Assembly (NCBI GenBank): GCA_013389115.1
Contig: JACADY010000011.1
Coordinates: 21,195-85,194, forward strand
Origin: Alphaproteobacteria bacterium
GTDB lineage: Bacteria > Pseudomonadota > Alphaproteobacteria > Micropepsales > Micropepsaceae
DNA length: 64,000 nt
Reading direction: 5' to 3'
Each line of letters starts with the position of its first letter. The first letter of the stretch is position 1. Shown here in pieces: positions 33,463-42,320 of this stretch. The position numbers were made by a program, and so were the translations under genes. The notes beneath the pieces were generated by a model, which did not search any database, was not told the DNA's origin, and worked only from the letters and a program-made list of their open reading frames with translations.

Positions 33463-34329
33463 ATGCCGGGTCTCGAACACTATGCCCGCACCCACCCCGC
33501 CATTCGCGCGGATTTCACCATTGACCAGGGTTGGGACAACTATCCCGCGGAAGCCCACGACACCTGGCGCCGGCTCTATGCCCGCATGGAAACGATCCTG
33601 CCAGGGCGCGCCGCCCCAGCGTTTCTCGAGGGGTTGAAGCGGCTCGATATCGGGCATGAGAAAATTCCGCATTTCGAGCGCCTTTCAGACGGGCTCGAAG
33701 CGCTTACAGGCTGGCGGATCGTCGCGGTTCCAGGCCTCGTGCCGGATGAAAAGTTCTTCGATCACCTGGCCAACCGGCGCTTTCCGGCCAGCAACTTCAT
33801 CAGGCGGCCGGAGCAGCTCGACTATATCGAGGAGCCCGACATCTTCCACGACATCTTCGGGCACGTCCCCATGCTGGCCCATCCGGTCTTCGCCGATTAC
33901 ATGCAGGCCTATGGCCAGGGTGGCTTGCGGGCCGAGGGGCTTGGCGTGCTGCCCAATCTTGCCCGGCTCTACTGGTATACGGTCGAGTTCGGCCTCATCG
34001 CCCATGAGGGCCGCCTTGAATTCTATGGCTCCGGCATCGCCTCTTCGTCGGCCGAGAGCGTCTATTGCCTCGCCAGCCCCTCGCCCAACAGGATCGCCTT
34101 CGACCTCGAGCGGGTGATGCGCACCCGCTATCGGATCGATGATTTACAGGAGACCTATTTAGTCATCGATTCCTTCGAATCCCTTTTCGCGGCGACCTAC
34201 CAGGACTTCGCGGCGCTCTATGAACGCCTGCGGACCGGCCCCACCTATGAGCCGGGCACCGTGCTTGCGCAAGACCGCGTGCATTGGCGCGGCGATCGCA
34301 GCTATAAGCCCCATAGCCACGCGGTTTAG
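33463..34329 (+). CDS. phhA: Phenylalanine 4-monooxygenase
   Basis: It hydroxylates phenylalanine to tyrosine using tetrahydropterin, oxygen and Fe(II). The 288-residue catalytic-only bacterial form has iron ligands His129 and His134 (DIFHDIFGHVP) and Glu175 (VEFGL), with the spacing of the Chromobacterium enzyme. The ATG has GGAGG upstream (cttGGAGGcaagg). No pterin-4a-carbinolamine dehydratase gene is in the window. The divergent oxidoreductase and dehydrogenase suggest a shared aromatic amino-acid catabolic role. The 235-bp gap to the neighbour shows no regulator site I recognise. Confidence 0.95.
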   Translation: MPGLEHYARTHPAIRADFTIDQGWDNYPAEAHDTWRRLYARMETILPGRAAPAFLEGLKRLDIGHEKIPHFERLSDGLEALTGWRIVAVPGLVPDEKFFDHLANRRFPASNFIRRPEQLDYIEEPDIFHDIFGHVPMLAHPVFADYMQAYGQGGLRAEGLGVLPNLARLYWYTVEFGLIAHEGRLEFYGSGIASSSAESVYCLASPSPNRIAFDLERVMRTRYRIDDLQETYLVIDSFESLFAATYQDFAALYERLRTGPTYEPGTVLAQDRVHWRGDRSYKPHSHAV

Positions 34330-34426
34330 AGCGGCGTGCCTTCAATCAGAATCGTCACGCAGCTCACTCGTCTCATTGTCGCAACGTTTTCGCGGAAAAC
34401 CGGTACCCACTCTTCCGCACGTTGCT
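34327..34426. repeat. REP-like intergenic repeat, about 100 bp
   Basis: It starts at the phhA stop codon and contains GCAACGTTTTCGCGGAAAAC and CCGCACGTTGCT arms. Related copies are at 44851-44952 and 63614-63709. This 'CGGAAAACCGGT' type is widespread in Hyphomicrobiales intergenic DNA. Confidence 0.7.
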
Positions 34427-34456
34427 TTAAGGTCGCGTGCCGGTCAGGGGTCTTCG

Positions 34457-35227
34457 ATGCAGAGTTTCGCCTATGGTCCGGGGCCGCGGCACCGGCTCGA
34501 CCTCTATGAGCCCCGCGGCAAGGCGCGCGGGGTCGTCGTCTATCTCTATGGCGGCGGCTGGCGCAGCGGCCGTCGCGGCCTCTACGGGTTTCTCGCCCGT
34601 GCCCTCGCGGCACGCGGTTATCGCGTCATCGTACCCGACTATCGCATCTTTCCGGAGGTTCGCTTTCCCGCCTTTGTCGAGGACGCCGCGCAGGCGGTTG
34701 CCTGGGTCGGGTCTCGCGCCGACGGCGCGGGAGAGGCCCTTCCCCTCTTCCTCATCGGCCATTCAGCGGGCGCGCATATCGCGGCGCTGCTGGCGCTCGA
34801 TGCGCGCTATCTCCTCGACGCCGGCGCTGCGCCCCAATTGTTGAAAGGGTTCGTTGGCATTGCAGGGCCGATGAGCTTTGACCCCACAGAATGGGATTCG
34901 ACGCGGCCCATTTTTTCAGGTTTGCCCGATCCTGAACGCGCGCGGCCCGTCAAGCTCGTCCGGCCCGGGGCACCGGCCATGCTCCTCATCCACGGCAATC
35001 GCGACAAGACCGTCGGCCTGCACAATTCCGAGCACCTGCTTGCCGCAATGCGGGCGGCGGGGAACGAGGCGAACCTTATCACATTGTCCGGCGTCGGGCA
35101 TGTGATGCCGCTCGCCTCATTCCTGTGGGCGGCCGGCTGGGTCAACAGCGCGATGCGCGAGACGGTGCGATTCCTCGACCGTCTCAGCGCGCCTGCTCAT
35201 TCCGCGTACTTGACCGAGCAGCCATAG
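34457..35227 (+). CDS. Alpha/beta-hydrolase, carboxylesterase-like
   Basis: The 256-residue protein starts at ATG 34457 after CAGGGG. The catalytic Ser lies in IGHSAGAH, Asp in HGNRDKTV and His in GVGHVMP. The oxyanion motif is YLYGGGW instead of the usual HGGGW, a feature of kynurenine formamidase- and BD-FAE-like esterases. Its substrate cannot be named; N-formylkynurenine would fit the neighbouring aromatic amino-acid genes but this is speculation. Its last 31 bp overlap the convergent redoxin gene. Confidence 0.85.
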   Translation: MQSFAYGPGPRHRLDLYEPRGKARGVVVYLYGGGWRSGRRGLYGFLARALAARGYRVIVPDYRIFPEVRFPAFVEDAAQAVAWVGSRADGAGEALPLFLIGHSAGAHIAALLALDARYLLDAGAAPQLLKGFVGIAGPMSFDPTEWDSTRPIFSGLPDPERARPVKLVRPGAPAMLLIHGNRDKTVGLHNSEHLLAAMRAAGNEANLITLSGVGHVMPLASFLWAAGWVNSAMRETVRFLDRLSAPAHSAYLTEQP

Positions 35228-35814
35228 GGCTCGCTGACCGGCGTGGCGACGGGCTTCCCCGCATTCATGTCGGCGAGGGCGGCCGTTACATAGTTCGTCG
35301 CGGCGGCAATATCCGCCTGATCGCTCGTCGGCTTGTCATCGATGCCGCCCATATAGACAAGCTTGCCTTCCGGATCGATCACGAACATATGGGGCGTCGT
35401 GCGTGCCTCATAGGCGCGCCCGATCGTGCCTTCAGGATCAAGGACAACGTAACTGGGCGAGGCAGCGCGGCTCTTGGTCAGCTCGGTCGCCTCCTCGGCG
35501 CTCACGAAGCCCTGCTTTCCGGGCGCGGAATAAATGATCGATACCCAGACCGTTCCCTCAGCGGTCGCGGCAGCCTGGGTCTTCTGCATGTTGCCGCTCT
35601 CATAGTGTTTGCGCACAAAGGGGCATTGGTGGTTCGTCCATTCAAGAACCACTGTCTTGCCGCGCAAGGATTCAAGCGTCACCGTCTCGCCGTTCGTCGC
35701 CATGCCGGAGAAGGCAGGCGCCTCTTCCCCCACAGCGGGCGCGGCCGCCGACACACCATTCCAAACGAGCCCGCCTATGAGAACGAGCCCAGCCCCCAAC
35801 GTCGTCCAACGCAT
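35197..35814 (-). CDS. Periplasmic peroxiredoxin-like redoxin (ScsB partner type)
   Basis: The 205-residue protein has a signal peptide (cleavage near residue 24, GVSAAAPAVG) and an AhpC/TSA-like fold. The redox site is EWTNHQCPFVRKHY with a single Cys, typical of the cell-envelope PRX family that works with ScsB-type transporters. VSEPYGCSVKY gives a possible second Cys at the end. It follows the dsbD/scsB-like gene by 42 bp in the same direction. It probably removes peroxides in the periplasm using electrons from that transporter. Confidence 0.8.
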   Translation of the reverse strand: MRWTTLGAGLVLIGGLVWNGVSAAAPAVGEEAPAFSGMATNGETVTLESLRGKTVVLEWTNHQCPFVRKHYESGNMQKTQAAATAEGTVWVSIIYSAPGKQGFVSAEEATELTKSRAASPSYVVLDPEGTIGRAYEARTTPHMFVIDPEGKLVYMGGIDDKPTSDQADIAAATNYVTAALADMNAGKPVATPVSEPYGCSVKYAE

Positions 35815-35856
35815 GTGTCCGTCTCCTCAAGAGTTGTATCCGGTTTGCGATTTTGA

Positions 35857-38025
35857 CTACTGCGGCCCGCGTGCCTCAGCGGTGTCCGCACTCTCGATCG
35901 AGGAGAGAAGGATGCCCTCGGTCAAGAGCTGCGGCAATATCTCCGCGTGATCAGCATTCGGCGCGAAGTAGAGATAGAGCGGCACGCCGGCACGTCCATA
36001 GGCCTCTAGCACCCGGGAGATGACCGGATCGCGATTGGTCCAGTCGCCCTTGAGATAGGCGATATTGCGCCGCTCGAATTCCTCGCGCATCGAGGCTGAG
36101 GACAGGGCGACCTGTTCATTCACCTGACAGGTGATGCACCACGCCGCCGTCAGATTGACGAACACCGGACGCCCCTCGGCCCGCAGGCTCGCCAGGCGCT
36201 CGGGCGTGAAATGCTGCGAGATGGGTCCGCTGCCGGCCTGTTCAGCGGTGGCCCTTCCGTTCGAGGGGACGGGCAGCGGTGAAATGAAGGTGAGAAACAC
36301 ACCCGCGATGATGAGGCCGAGCCCAGCGCCGATGACGCCAAGGGGACCTCCGTCACGCTGACTGACACCAAAGGACCAGGCGGCAAAGGCGAGCGCGATG
36401 GCGACGACGAAAATCGGAAAGAGTGCATCCTCGGACCCAAGTTGCAGGGTCATCACCCATACGAGCCATGCCGCCGTCATGTACATCGGGAAGGCAAGAA
36501 ACTCCTTCAGGCGGACCATCCACAGGCCGGGGCGCGGCAGGGAAGAAATGACGCTGGGAAAAATCGACACCAGGAAAAACGGCAGGGCCATCCCAAAGCC
36601 AAGCATGGCAAAGATAAGAAGCGCATCAAGGCTCGATTGGGTGACAGCATAACCGATGGCGGCGCCCATGAAGGGCACCGTGCAGGGTGTTGCGACGACG
36701 ACAGCAAGGACACCCGTAAAGAAGGCGCCAAGGGACCCTGATTGCGCCGCCAGCCCCTGACCGGTGTTCTGGAAACTGCCGCCGATCTCGAACACGCCTT
36801 GAAAATTGAGGCCAATCAGCAAGAACAGCGAGGCAAGGAGCGCCACGACCAGCGGCGATTGCAGCTGGAAGCCCCAGCCGATTTCTGCGCCCACCTCGCG
36901 CAGGAGGATCAGCGTCGCCGCGATCGCAACGAAGCTGAGGATGACGCCGGCGGTATAGATGAGCGCCTCGATGCGCGCCGCCCCCATCTCCTTGCCCGAC
37001 TTGCTGACAAAGGCGAGCGCCTTGATTGAAAGCACCGGCAGCACGCAGGGCATCACATTGAGGATGAGCCCCCCTAAGAAGGCATAGAGCAACGCGAAGG
37101 CAAGGCCGATACGTGCCGTCTCTCCACCGTCCGTGCCCAACGCATCGCTTGAGAGCGCGCGCACGGGGATGGGACCTTCGGCCGCCGTCACCTCAAACGC
37201 TTCAGCGCTTTGTGAGCCACGCGCGCGAAGCACGAGCACGCCGCCGAAGCGGCTTCCCGAGAGCGGCCCGCCCGCCTTCAGGCTGCTGCCAGGCTCCGTC
37301 CATAAGAGAATGCCGTCGGCACGCGGCTCGACACGCTGCTCGGCCGCGTTGCGGATGACACCGCCTTTGTGCGGGAAGAAGGCTGCCTCTTCCATGGTCG
37401 CGCGACCAACTTCGGGTGCGACGACGAAAATGCCAAGCTGACCGTTGATGATCCCATAGCTTGCAACCCAGGAAGTCGGGCGCGGCATCGCCGCCCGCGT
37501 CGTGGCAAAGGCGGCGGCCCATCGGCTGTCCTTCAGAGACGTGCCATCAGTGACCGGCAGCGTGATGTCAAGCGCACCCTCTTCGGGAATGCAGATCTCC
37601 TCGCAAACGAGCCAACCGGCATCCGCCCTCAGCGTCACCTGCGTGCCGGGCAGCAGATCCGCCGGCGCCTTGATGTCGACAAGAAGAAGAACTTCGTTTG
37701 AATAGCCGAAGTTGACTAGCGGACCAAAGGGGAGCCGCACGGGGTGAGGCCATTGTATCGGCCCAGCCTTGAACCCCTGAGGCAAGGTCCAATCGATCGT
37801 TGTCGGCTCACCCGAATCGCCCGGATTCGACCAATAAGTGTGCCAGCCCTCGCGAATTTTCTGCCGCAACGCCACCGTAAAGGTGCTGCCCGGCTTGATC
37901 GCGCGGACTTCGGAGATGAGGCTTGCCTCGACATTTTCAGTCGTGACCGTTTCGCCGGCGGTCGCATGACCGGCCAGCGCCAGCGCCCAAAACGCCGCGA
38001 CGAGAAGTGCCCCTATCCACCGCAT
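35857..38025 (-). CDS. ScsB/DsbD-type thiol:disulfide interchange membrane protein
   Basis: The 722-residue electron transporter moves reducing power from cytoplasmic thioredoxin to periplasmic partners. The start at 38025 gives a clear signal peptide (MRWIGALLVAAFWALALAGH). A large periplasmic N-terminal domain has CEEICIPEEG, eight membrane helices follow with the paired Cys motifs NVMPCVLPVLS and VATPCTVPFMG, and the C-terminus is a thioredoxin domain with WCITC (Cys630, Cys633). The large N-domain and the redoxin partner gene fit the ScsB subgroup better than E. coli DsbD. Confidence 0.9.
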   Translation of the reverse strand: MRWIGALLVAAFWALALAGHATAGETVTTENVEASLISEVRAIKPGSTFTVALRQKIREGWHTYWSNPGDSGEPTTIDWTLPQGFKAGPIQWPHPVRLPFGPLVNFGYSNEVLLLVDIKAPADLLPGTQVTLRADAGWLVCEEICIPEEGALDITLPVTDGTSLKDSRWAAAFATTRAAMPRPTSWVASYGIINGQLGIFVVAPEVGRATMEEAAFFPHKGGVIRNAAEQRVEPRADGILLWTEPGSSLKAGGPLSGSRFGGVLVLRARGSQSAEAFEVTAAEGPIPVRALSSDALGTDGGETARIGLAFALLYAFLGGLILNVMPCVLPVLSIKALAFVSKSGKEMGAARIEALIYTAGVILSFVAIAATLILLREVGAEIGWGFQLQSPLVVALLASLFLLIGLNFQGVFEIGGSFQNTGQGLAAQSGSLGAFFTGVLAVVVATPCTVPFMGAAIGYAVTQSSLDALLIFAMLGFGMALPFFLVSIFPSVISSLPRPGLWMVRLKEFLAFPMYMTAAWLVWVMTLQLGSEDALFPIFVVAIALAFAAWSFGVSQRDGGPLGVIGAGLGLIIAGVFLTFISPLPVPSNGRATAEQAGSGPISQHFTPERLASLRAEGRPVFVNLTAAWCITCQVNEQVALSSASMREEFERRNIAYLKGDWTNRDPVISRVLEAYGRAGVPLYLYFAPNADHAEILPQLLTEGILLSSIESADTAEARGPQ

Positions 38026-38137
38026 GATTTGCCCTTTGAATGGGGTTATACACGAAATCAACAACCCCGGCGACCTGCCAGCGTTGTCCATAAACATAAA
38101 TTCGAGGCAAGGCCCTCGGATAAGGGGGATTTCACGA

Positions 38138-39151
38138 ATGGTTGATGACAACAGGCAGTGGCGCCTTACCAGGCGCCCCGTGGGCGAAGTTAGGCCCGGA
38201 GACCTCACCCTCAGCGTTCAGCCCAAGCCGGTACCGGGCAGCAATCAGATTCTCGTACGGAACATCTATCTTTCGCTCGATCCCACGAACCGGATCTGGA
38301 TGAGCGACATGGATCAGTACATGCCGCCCGTCGCCTTGGGCGATGTGATGCGCGGGGGCACGATCGGCGTCGTTGAGGTTTCAAACAACCCCGCTTTCAA
38401 GCCCGGCGACATCGTGCAGCCCTTTCTTGGCGGCTGGCAGGACTATGTCGTTGCGGACCATGCGCAGAAGGTTCCCGTCTCACCCCAGCTTCCCATTCTT
38501 GCTTCGATGAGCGCGCTCGGCATGACGGGCGCGACGGCCTATTTCGGGCTGCTCGATATCGGCAAGCCGCAGGCGGGCGAAACGCTTGTCGTGTCCGCGG
38601 CGGCCGGCGCGGTGGGGTCGGTGGCGGGACAGATCGGCAAGCTCAAGGGCTGCCGTGTCGTCGGTCTTGCCGGAACGGATGACAAGTGCGCGTGGGTTAC
38701 TCGCGAACTTGGCTTTGATGCGTGCATCAACTATCGCAAGGAAAATGTCCTTGAGGCGCTGCGGCGTGCATGCCCGAACGGGATCGACATCTATTTTGAA
38801 AATGTGGGTGGCGAGATCCTGGATGCCGTTCTGACGCTCATCAATCTCAACGGACGCATTGCGCTTTGCGGTCTCATCTCATCCTACAATGCGACGGAGC
38901 CGGTGCCCGGCCCCTATATGTTCCGCAACATTTTGATGAAACGCGTCACGGTCAAAGGCTTCATCATCATCGACTATCTGTCCCGCATGGAGGAATTCTT
39001 CCGGGACATGAGCCAATGGGTCCAATCCGGCCAAATCAAATGGCGTGTCGATCTCATCCAGGGACTTGAGAATGCCCCTGTGGCACTTCAGAAACTGTTC
39101 ACAGGCGGCAATACGGGTAAGCTCGTCGTGCAAATCAGTCCGGAGCCTTGA
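38138..39151 (+). CDS. NADP-dependent oxidoreductase, MDR superfamily
   Basis: The 337-residue zinc-free medium-chain reductase resembles prostaglandin/leukotriene B4 reductases and CurA. ATG 38138 follows AAGGGGGA. Features are NIYLSLDPTNRIWMSD near the N-terminus, SALGMTGATAYFGL, and the nucleotide-binding VSAAAGAVGSVAGQIGKLKG, then FENVGGEILDAVL. It should reduce C=C bonds of enones using NADPH; the substrate is unknown. Its stop overlaps the next gene's start (TGATG), so the two may be co-expressed. Confidence 0.9.
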   Translation: MVDDNRQWRLTRRPVGEVRPGDLTLSVQPKPVPGSNQILVRNIYLSLDPTNRIWMSDMDQYMPPVALGDVMRGGTIGVVEVSNNPAFKPGDIVQPFLGGWQDYVVADHAQKVPVSPQLPILASMSALGMTGATAYFGLLDIGKPQAGETLVVSAAAGAVGSVAGQIGKLKGCRVVGLAGTDDKCAWVTRELGFDACINYRKENVLEALRRACPNGIDIYFENVGGEILDAVLTLINLNGRIALCGLISSYNATEPVPGPYMFRNILMKRVTVKGFIIIDYLSRMEEFFRDMSQWVQSGQIKWRVDLIQGLENAPVALQKLFTGGNTGKLVVQISPEP

Positions 39152-39591
39152 TGTCCCTTATCGTCTTGCTCTTTCGCGGACCGCGGGCGTTGCTGCCCTG
39201 CCTTGCGCTTCTCTATGGGCTCTCGGGCTGCATCACCATTGAAACGGGCGAGAATGCTCCTGAATGCCCGGGAGAATGGATGACGCGCACCGAACTGTTC
39301 TTCGGCCTTTCGAACGCTAATGGTCCGATCACGGATGAACAATTCAAGCGCTTCGTCGACACAGAGGTCGCGCCCAAATTTCCCGAGGGCTTTACCATTC
39401 TCGGCGGGGAAGGCGCGTGGCAAGGGGCGTCGGGCCAGTCGCAACGTGAAGGTGCCCGGGTGATCGTGCGCGTACACAAAGGAACCGTCAGCGACGAGGC
39501 AACCATTAACGATGTGATGGAGACCTATAAAAGGCAGTTCCAGCAACAGTCCGTCATGCGCTCAGACGAGATCGTCTGTACACGGTTCTGA
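39151..39591 (+). CDS. DUF3574-type lipoprotein
   Basis: The 146-residue protein starts at ATG 39151. It has a signal sequence ending in lipobox LSGC, so it should be a lipoprotein of the cell envelope. The mature part has MTRTELFFGLSNANG and later IVRVHKGTVSDEATIND, followed by ETYKRQFQQQSVMR, matching DUF3574. The function is unknown. It is coupled to the oxidoreductase gene and ends at a strong bidirectional terminator. Confidence 0.75.
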   Translation: MSLIVLLFRGPRALLPCLALLYGLSGCITIETGENAPECPGEWMTRTELFFGLSNANGPITDEQFKRFVDTEVAPKFPEGFTILGGEGAWQGASGQSQREGARVIVRVHKGTVSDEATINDVMETYKRQFQQQSVMRSDEIVCTRF

Positions 39592-39596
39592 CAAGA

Positions 39597-39628
39597 AAGG
39601 CGCCTCACCCGGCGGGGAGAGGCGCCTT
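39597..39628. terminator. Bidirectional terminator
   Basis: AAGGCGCCTC (39597-39606) pairs perfectly with GAGGCGCCTT (39619-39628). A-rich and T-containing flanks lie on both sides. It sits between the convergent lipoprotein and outer-membrane protein genes. Confidence 0.8.
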
Positions 39629-39647
39629 ATGCTTGCCATTGATGCGA

Positions 39648-40418
39648 TCAGTTGAAGTGGTAGCTGATGCCCGCGCGAACGACGTGCATGTCCAAATCGA
39701 CGTCGACGGATTCGCTGTACCCTGGATAGGCTGCGGCAGTGCTGTTCGAGGAGAACGTCGCATCCTCGAAGTCGTAATAGTTGTATTCGGCCTTGAAGGA
39801 CCAGTTGGGCGCAAACATTTCCTCAAAGCCCGCGCCGATTGTCCAACCGAAAAGCGTATCGGTGGTCGAGCCATAGCTCGTGTAGTCGGGACCCGTGGCC
39901 ATCGGATCGAGCTGGCCGGTGATGGCCGAGCCAACCTCGACCTCCGCGACGGCAAGGCCGCCGGTCACGAAGAACAGCGTCTGCTTGATCGACAGACCAA
40001 AGCGCGGGCGCAAGGTGGCCAGATAGGTCGTCTTGATGTCCTGGCGGAACGTGAAATCGAGGTTGTTCACCGGCTCCGTCAAGGGGCCTTCGGTGCGGGT
40101 ATCCTCAAGACTGGTAAAGCTGATATCGGCTTCAAACCCGGCGACCCAGCGGTCGAAAGCAAAGTTGAAGCCGCCATGGATCCCACCCAGGATGCCGTCG
40201 GCGTCCATATCGCCGGTACCGCCATCGGCGATCACGGACTGGATCTGCGGATCAACCGTCGACCAGGCGCCGCCTTCTTCCATGACGAATTCAGAATCCT
40301 GCCAGCCATAGCCTGCATTGGCGCCAATGTAGAAGCCGTCCCAGATCGCCGGGTCCGCGCTAGCCGGGGACGCCAAGCCAATTACGAGTGCCGCTGAAAT
40401 CCCGATAAGGATGCGCAT
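39648..40418 (-). CDS. Outer-membrane beta-barrel protein, Omp25/porin-like
   Basis: The 256-residue protein has a signal peptide (cleavage after ASPASA), WDGFYIGANAGYGW at the mature start, alternating hydrophobic strands, GGIHGGFNFAFDRWVAGFEAD, and a C-terminal strand ending in Phe-Asn (RAGISYHFN). This is the alphaproteobacterial 8-stranded Omp25/Omp31 family. It is structural or adhesive in known members and no substrate can be assigned. It ends at the bidirectional terminator. Confidence 0.9.
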   Translation of the reverse strand: MRILIGISAALVIGLASPASADPAIWDGFYIGANAGYGWQDSEFVMEEGGAWSTVDPQIQSVIADGGTGDMDADGILGGIHGGFNFAFDRWVAGFEADISFTSLEDTRTEGPLTEPVNNLDFTFRQDIKTTYLATLRPRFGLSIKQTLFFVTGGLAVAEVEVGSAITGQLDPMATGPDYTSYGSTTDTLFGWTIGAGFEEMFAPNWSFKAEYNYYDFEDATFSSNSTAAAYPGYSESVDVDLDMHVVRAGISYHFN

Positions 40419-40541
40419 GGGTCGAGGGTTCCTTCGCGTTGCCTTCGCCCGCGACCATGACCCGCTAAGGTTAAAATCGGCTTACCATGCGCGCTAAAAT
40501 TGCAACGATCTGACGCGAAGAACGGCCAGCGCGCGGCGCCC

Positions 40542-40895
40542 TCAGGTGAACTTCATGCCGAGAGACGTGGCGATGATCACCGCGTGCGAAAAACCGATGA
40601 GGAAGACGACGCCGATCCAAATGAACTCATAGAGGAGCCAGCGATCCTTCATGCCGTTGCCCTGGGGAATGAGAATTCTTGGAACGAGCGCCATGACGAC
40701 CGTCAGAAACAGTGCGATCGAGGGCATCATGAACAGCACGACCGGCACGAAAGCCAGGTGCATCCAGCGCACCGGGCTTGCCTCGGCGAAGGCGATGTCG
40801 GCGCTGGGGAAGATCATCACGAACGTGACGGCGGAGGCCGCGAACATCACCGCGATCAGAACGAGGCTCGTCACTACGGGCGTCTTGAAATCCAT
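40542..40895 (-). CDS. Small membrane protein, unknown
   Basis: The 117-residue protein starts at ATG 40895 with GGGGGAAG upstream and has three hydrophobic helices (about 8-32, 45-75 and 92-112). A conserved-looking cytoplasmic loop reads PQGNGMKDRWLL. No family is recognised. It is isolated between an outer-membrane protein gene and the thiolase gene, on the same strand as both. Confidence 0.65.
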   Translation of the reverse strand: MDFKTPVVTSLVLIAVMFAASAVTFVMIFPSADIAFAEASPVRWMHLAFVPVVLFMMPSIALFLTVVMALVPRILIPQGNGMKDRWLLYEFIWIGVVFLIGFSHAVIIATSLGMKFT

Positions 40896-41020
40896 CCGGC
40901 CGCTTCCCCCTTTTGCCACGTTCCCGTCTTGTTGCGCCTGCGGGCACCGCATCGTCCCCGCAGGCGTCATTCCCTAGTGGAAGGGTGGAAGGACGCTGAC
41001 CTTCCACCTTTCCCACGCAC

Positions 41021-42205
41021 TTAATTATGCACTTCAAAAAGGCCGGCCGCCCCCATACCGCCACCGATGCACATGGTGACGACGCCATATTTCGCCTTAC
41101 GCCGCTTGCCTTCGAGCAGAACGTGCCCGGTGAGCCGCGCGCCCGTCATGCCATAGGGGTGACCGACCGAGATCGAACCGCCGTTGACGTTCAGGCGTTC
41201 ATGGGGAATGCCCAGCTTCTCGGCGCAGTAAAGCGCCTGGCTGGCGAAGGCCTCGTTCAGCTCCCAAAGGTCGATGTCCTCGACCTTAAGGCCATGGCGC
41301 TGAAGCAGGCGGGGCACGGCGAACACGGGGCCGATACCCATTTCGTCGGGCTCGCAGCCCGCGACCGCAAAGCCGCGGAAAATGCCAAGCGGCTGAAGGC
41401 CGCGCTTTTCCGCCTCCTTGCGCTCCATGATGACGACGGCAGCCGAGCCATCCGACAACTGGGAGGCATTGCCGGCCGTGACGAATTTCCCCGGGCCGCG
41501 CACAGGCTGAAGCGCCGCAAGACCGTCATAGGTCGTCTCCGGGCGGTTGCATTCATCGCGCGTGACCGTATAAGCCTGCTCGGAGGTCTGACCCGTCGCC
41601 TTGTCGGTCACGGTCATCTTCGTTTCCATTGGCACGATCTCATCGGCGAACTTGCCAGCCTGCTGCGCGGCGGCCGTGCGCTTCTGGCTTTCAACCGAGA
41701 AGCGGTCCTGCGATTCCCGGCTCACCTTGTAGCGCTCGGCCACGATGTCGGCCGTGTCGATCATGGCCATCCACAGCGCGGGCTTTTCCTGCATCAGCTT
41801 TTCTTCGGTGATGCGGTTGAGGTTGAGCGAACCCTGCACGAGCGAGATCGATTCCACCCCTGCGCCAATGGCCATTGGCGTTCCCTCATTGATCACCTGA
41901 TGCGCGGCCATTGCGATCGCCTGAAGTCCGCTCGAGCAGAAGCGATTAATCGTCGTGCCCGCGGTCGATACCGGGCAGCCCGCCCAGATCGCGGCATTGC
42001 GACCGACGTTCTGGCCCGTCGCACCTTCCGGCAAGCCACAGCCCATATAGACGTCTTCGATTTCGGCCGGGTCGACCTTGGCGCGTGCAATCGCATGCTT
42101 GATCGCATGACCACCCATGGCCGCGCCGTGCGTGTTGTTGAACCCGCCACGATAGGACTTGGCGAGGCCTGTGCGGGCATAAGAGACGATGACAGCTTCA
42201 CGCAT
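41021..42205 (-). CDS. Acetyl-CoA C-acyltransferase (thiolase)
   Basis: The 394-residue degradative-type thiolase cleaves or joins 3-oxoacyl-CoA and CoA. I chose the second of two close ATGs (42205), which has GAGGA 6 bp upstream and gives the usual MREAVIVS start. Nucleophile Cys90 lies in [24 protein letters not shown] holds the catalytic His; CIGGGMGAA holds the second Cys. No linked 3-hydroxyacyl-CoA dehydrogenase is adjacent. It is divergent from the dehalogenase gene. Confidence 0.92.
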   Translation of the reverse strand: MREAVIVSYARTGLAKSYRGGFNNTHGAAMGGHAIKHAIARAKVDPAEIEDVYMGCGLPEGATGQNVGRNAAIWAGCPVSTAGTTINRFCSSGLQAIAMAAHQVINEGTPMAIGAGVESISLVQGSLNLNRITEEKLMQEKPALWMAMIDTADIVAERYKVSRESQDRFSVESQKRTAAAQQAGKFADEIVPMETKMTVTDKATGQTSEQAYTVTRDECNRPETTYDGLAALQPVRGPGKFVTAGNASQLSDGSAAVVIMERKEAEKRGLQPLGIFRGFAVAGCEPDEMGIGPVFAVPRLLQRHGLKVEDIDLWELNEAFASQALYCAEKLGIPHERLNVNGGSISVGHPYGMTGARLTGHVLLEGKRRKAKYGVVTMCIGGGMGAAGLFEVHN

Positions 42206-42320
42206 GGGCATTCCTCATAAGTTTCTGACGAAGATTTCAGCGGCGCACCATACACGCTTGGTTGCGGCTTTGGCGAGATCGGAAGACAATGAGGGACACA
42301 ACAACCACATGGTGAGGCCG

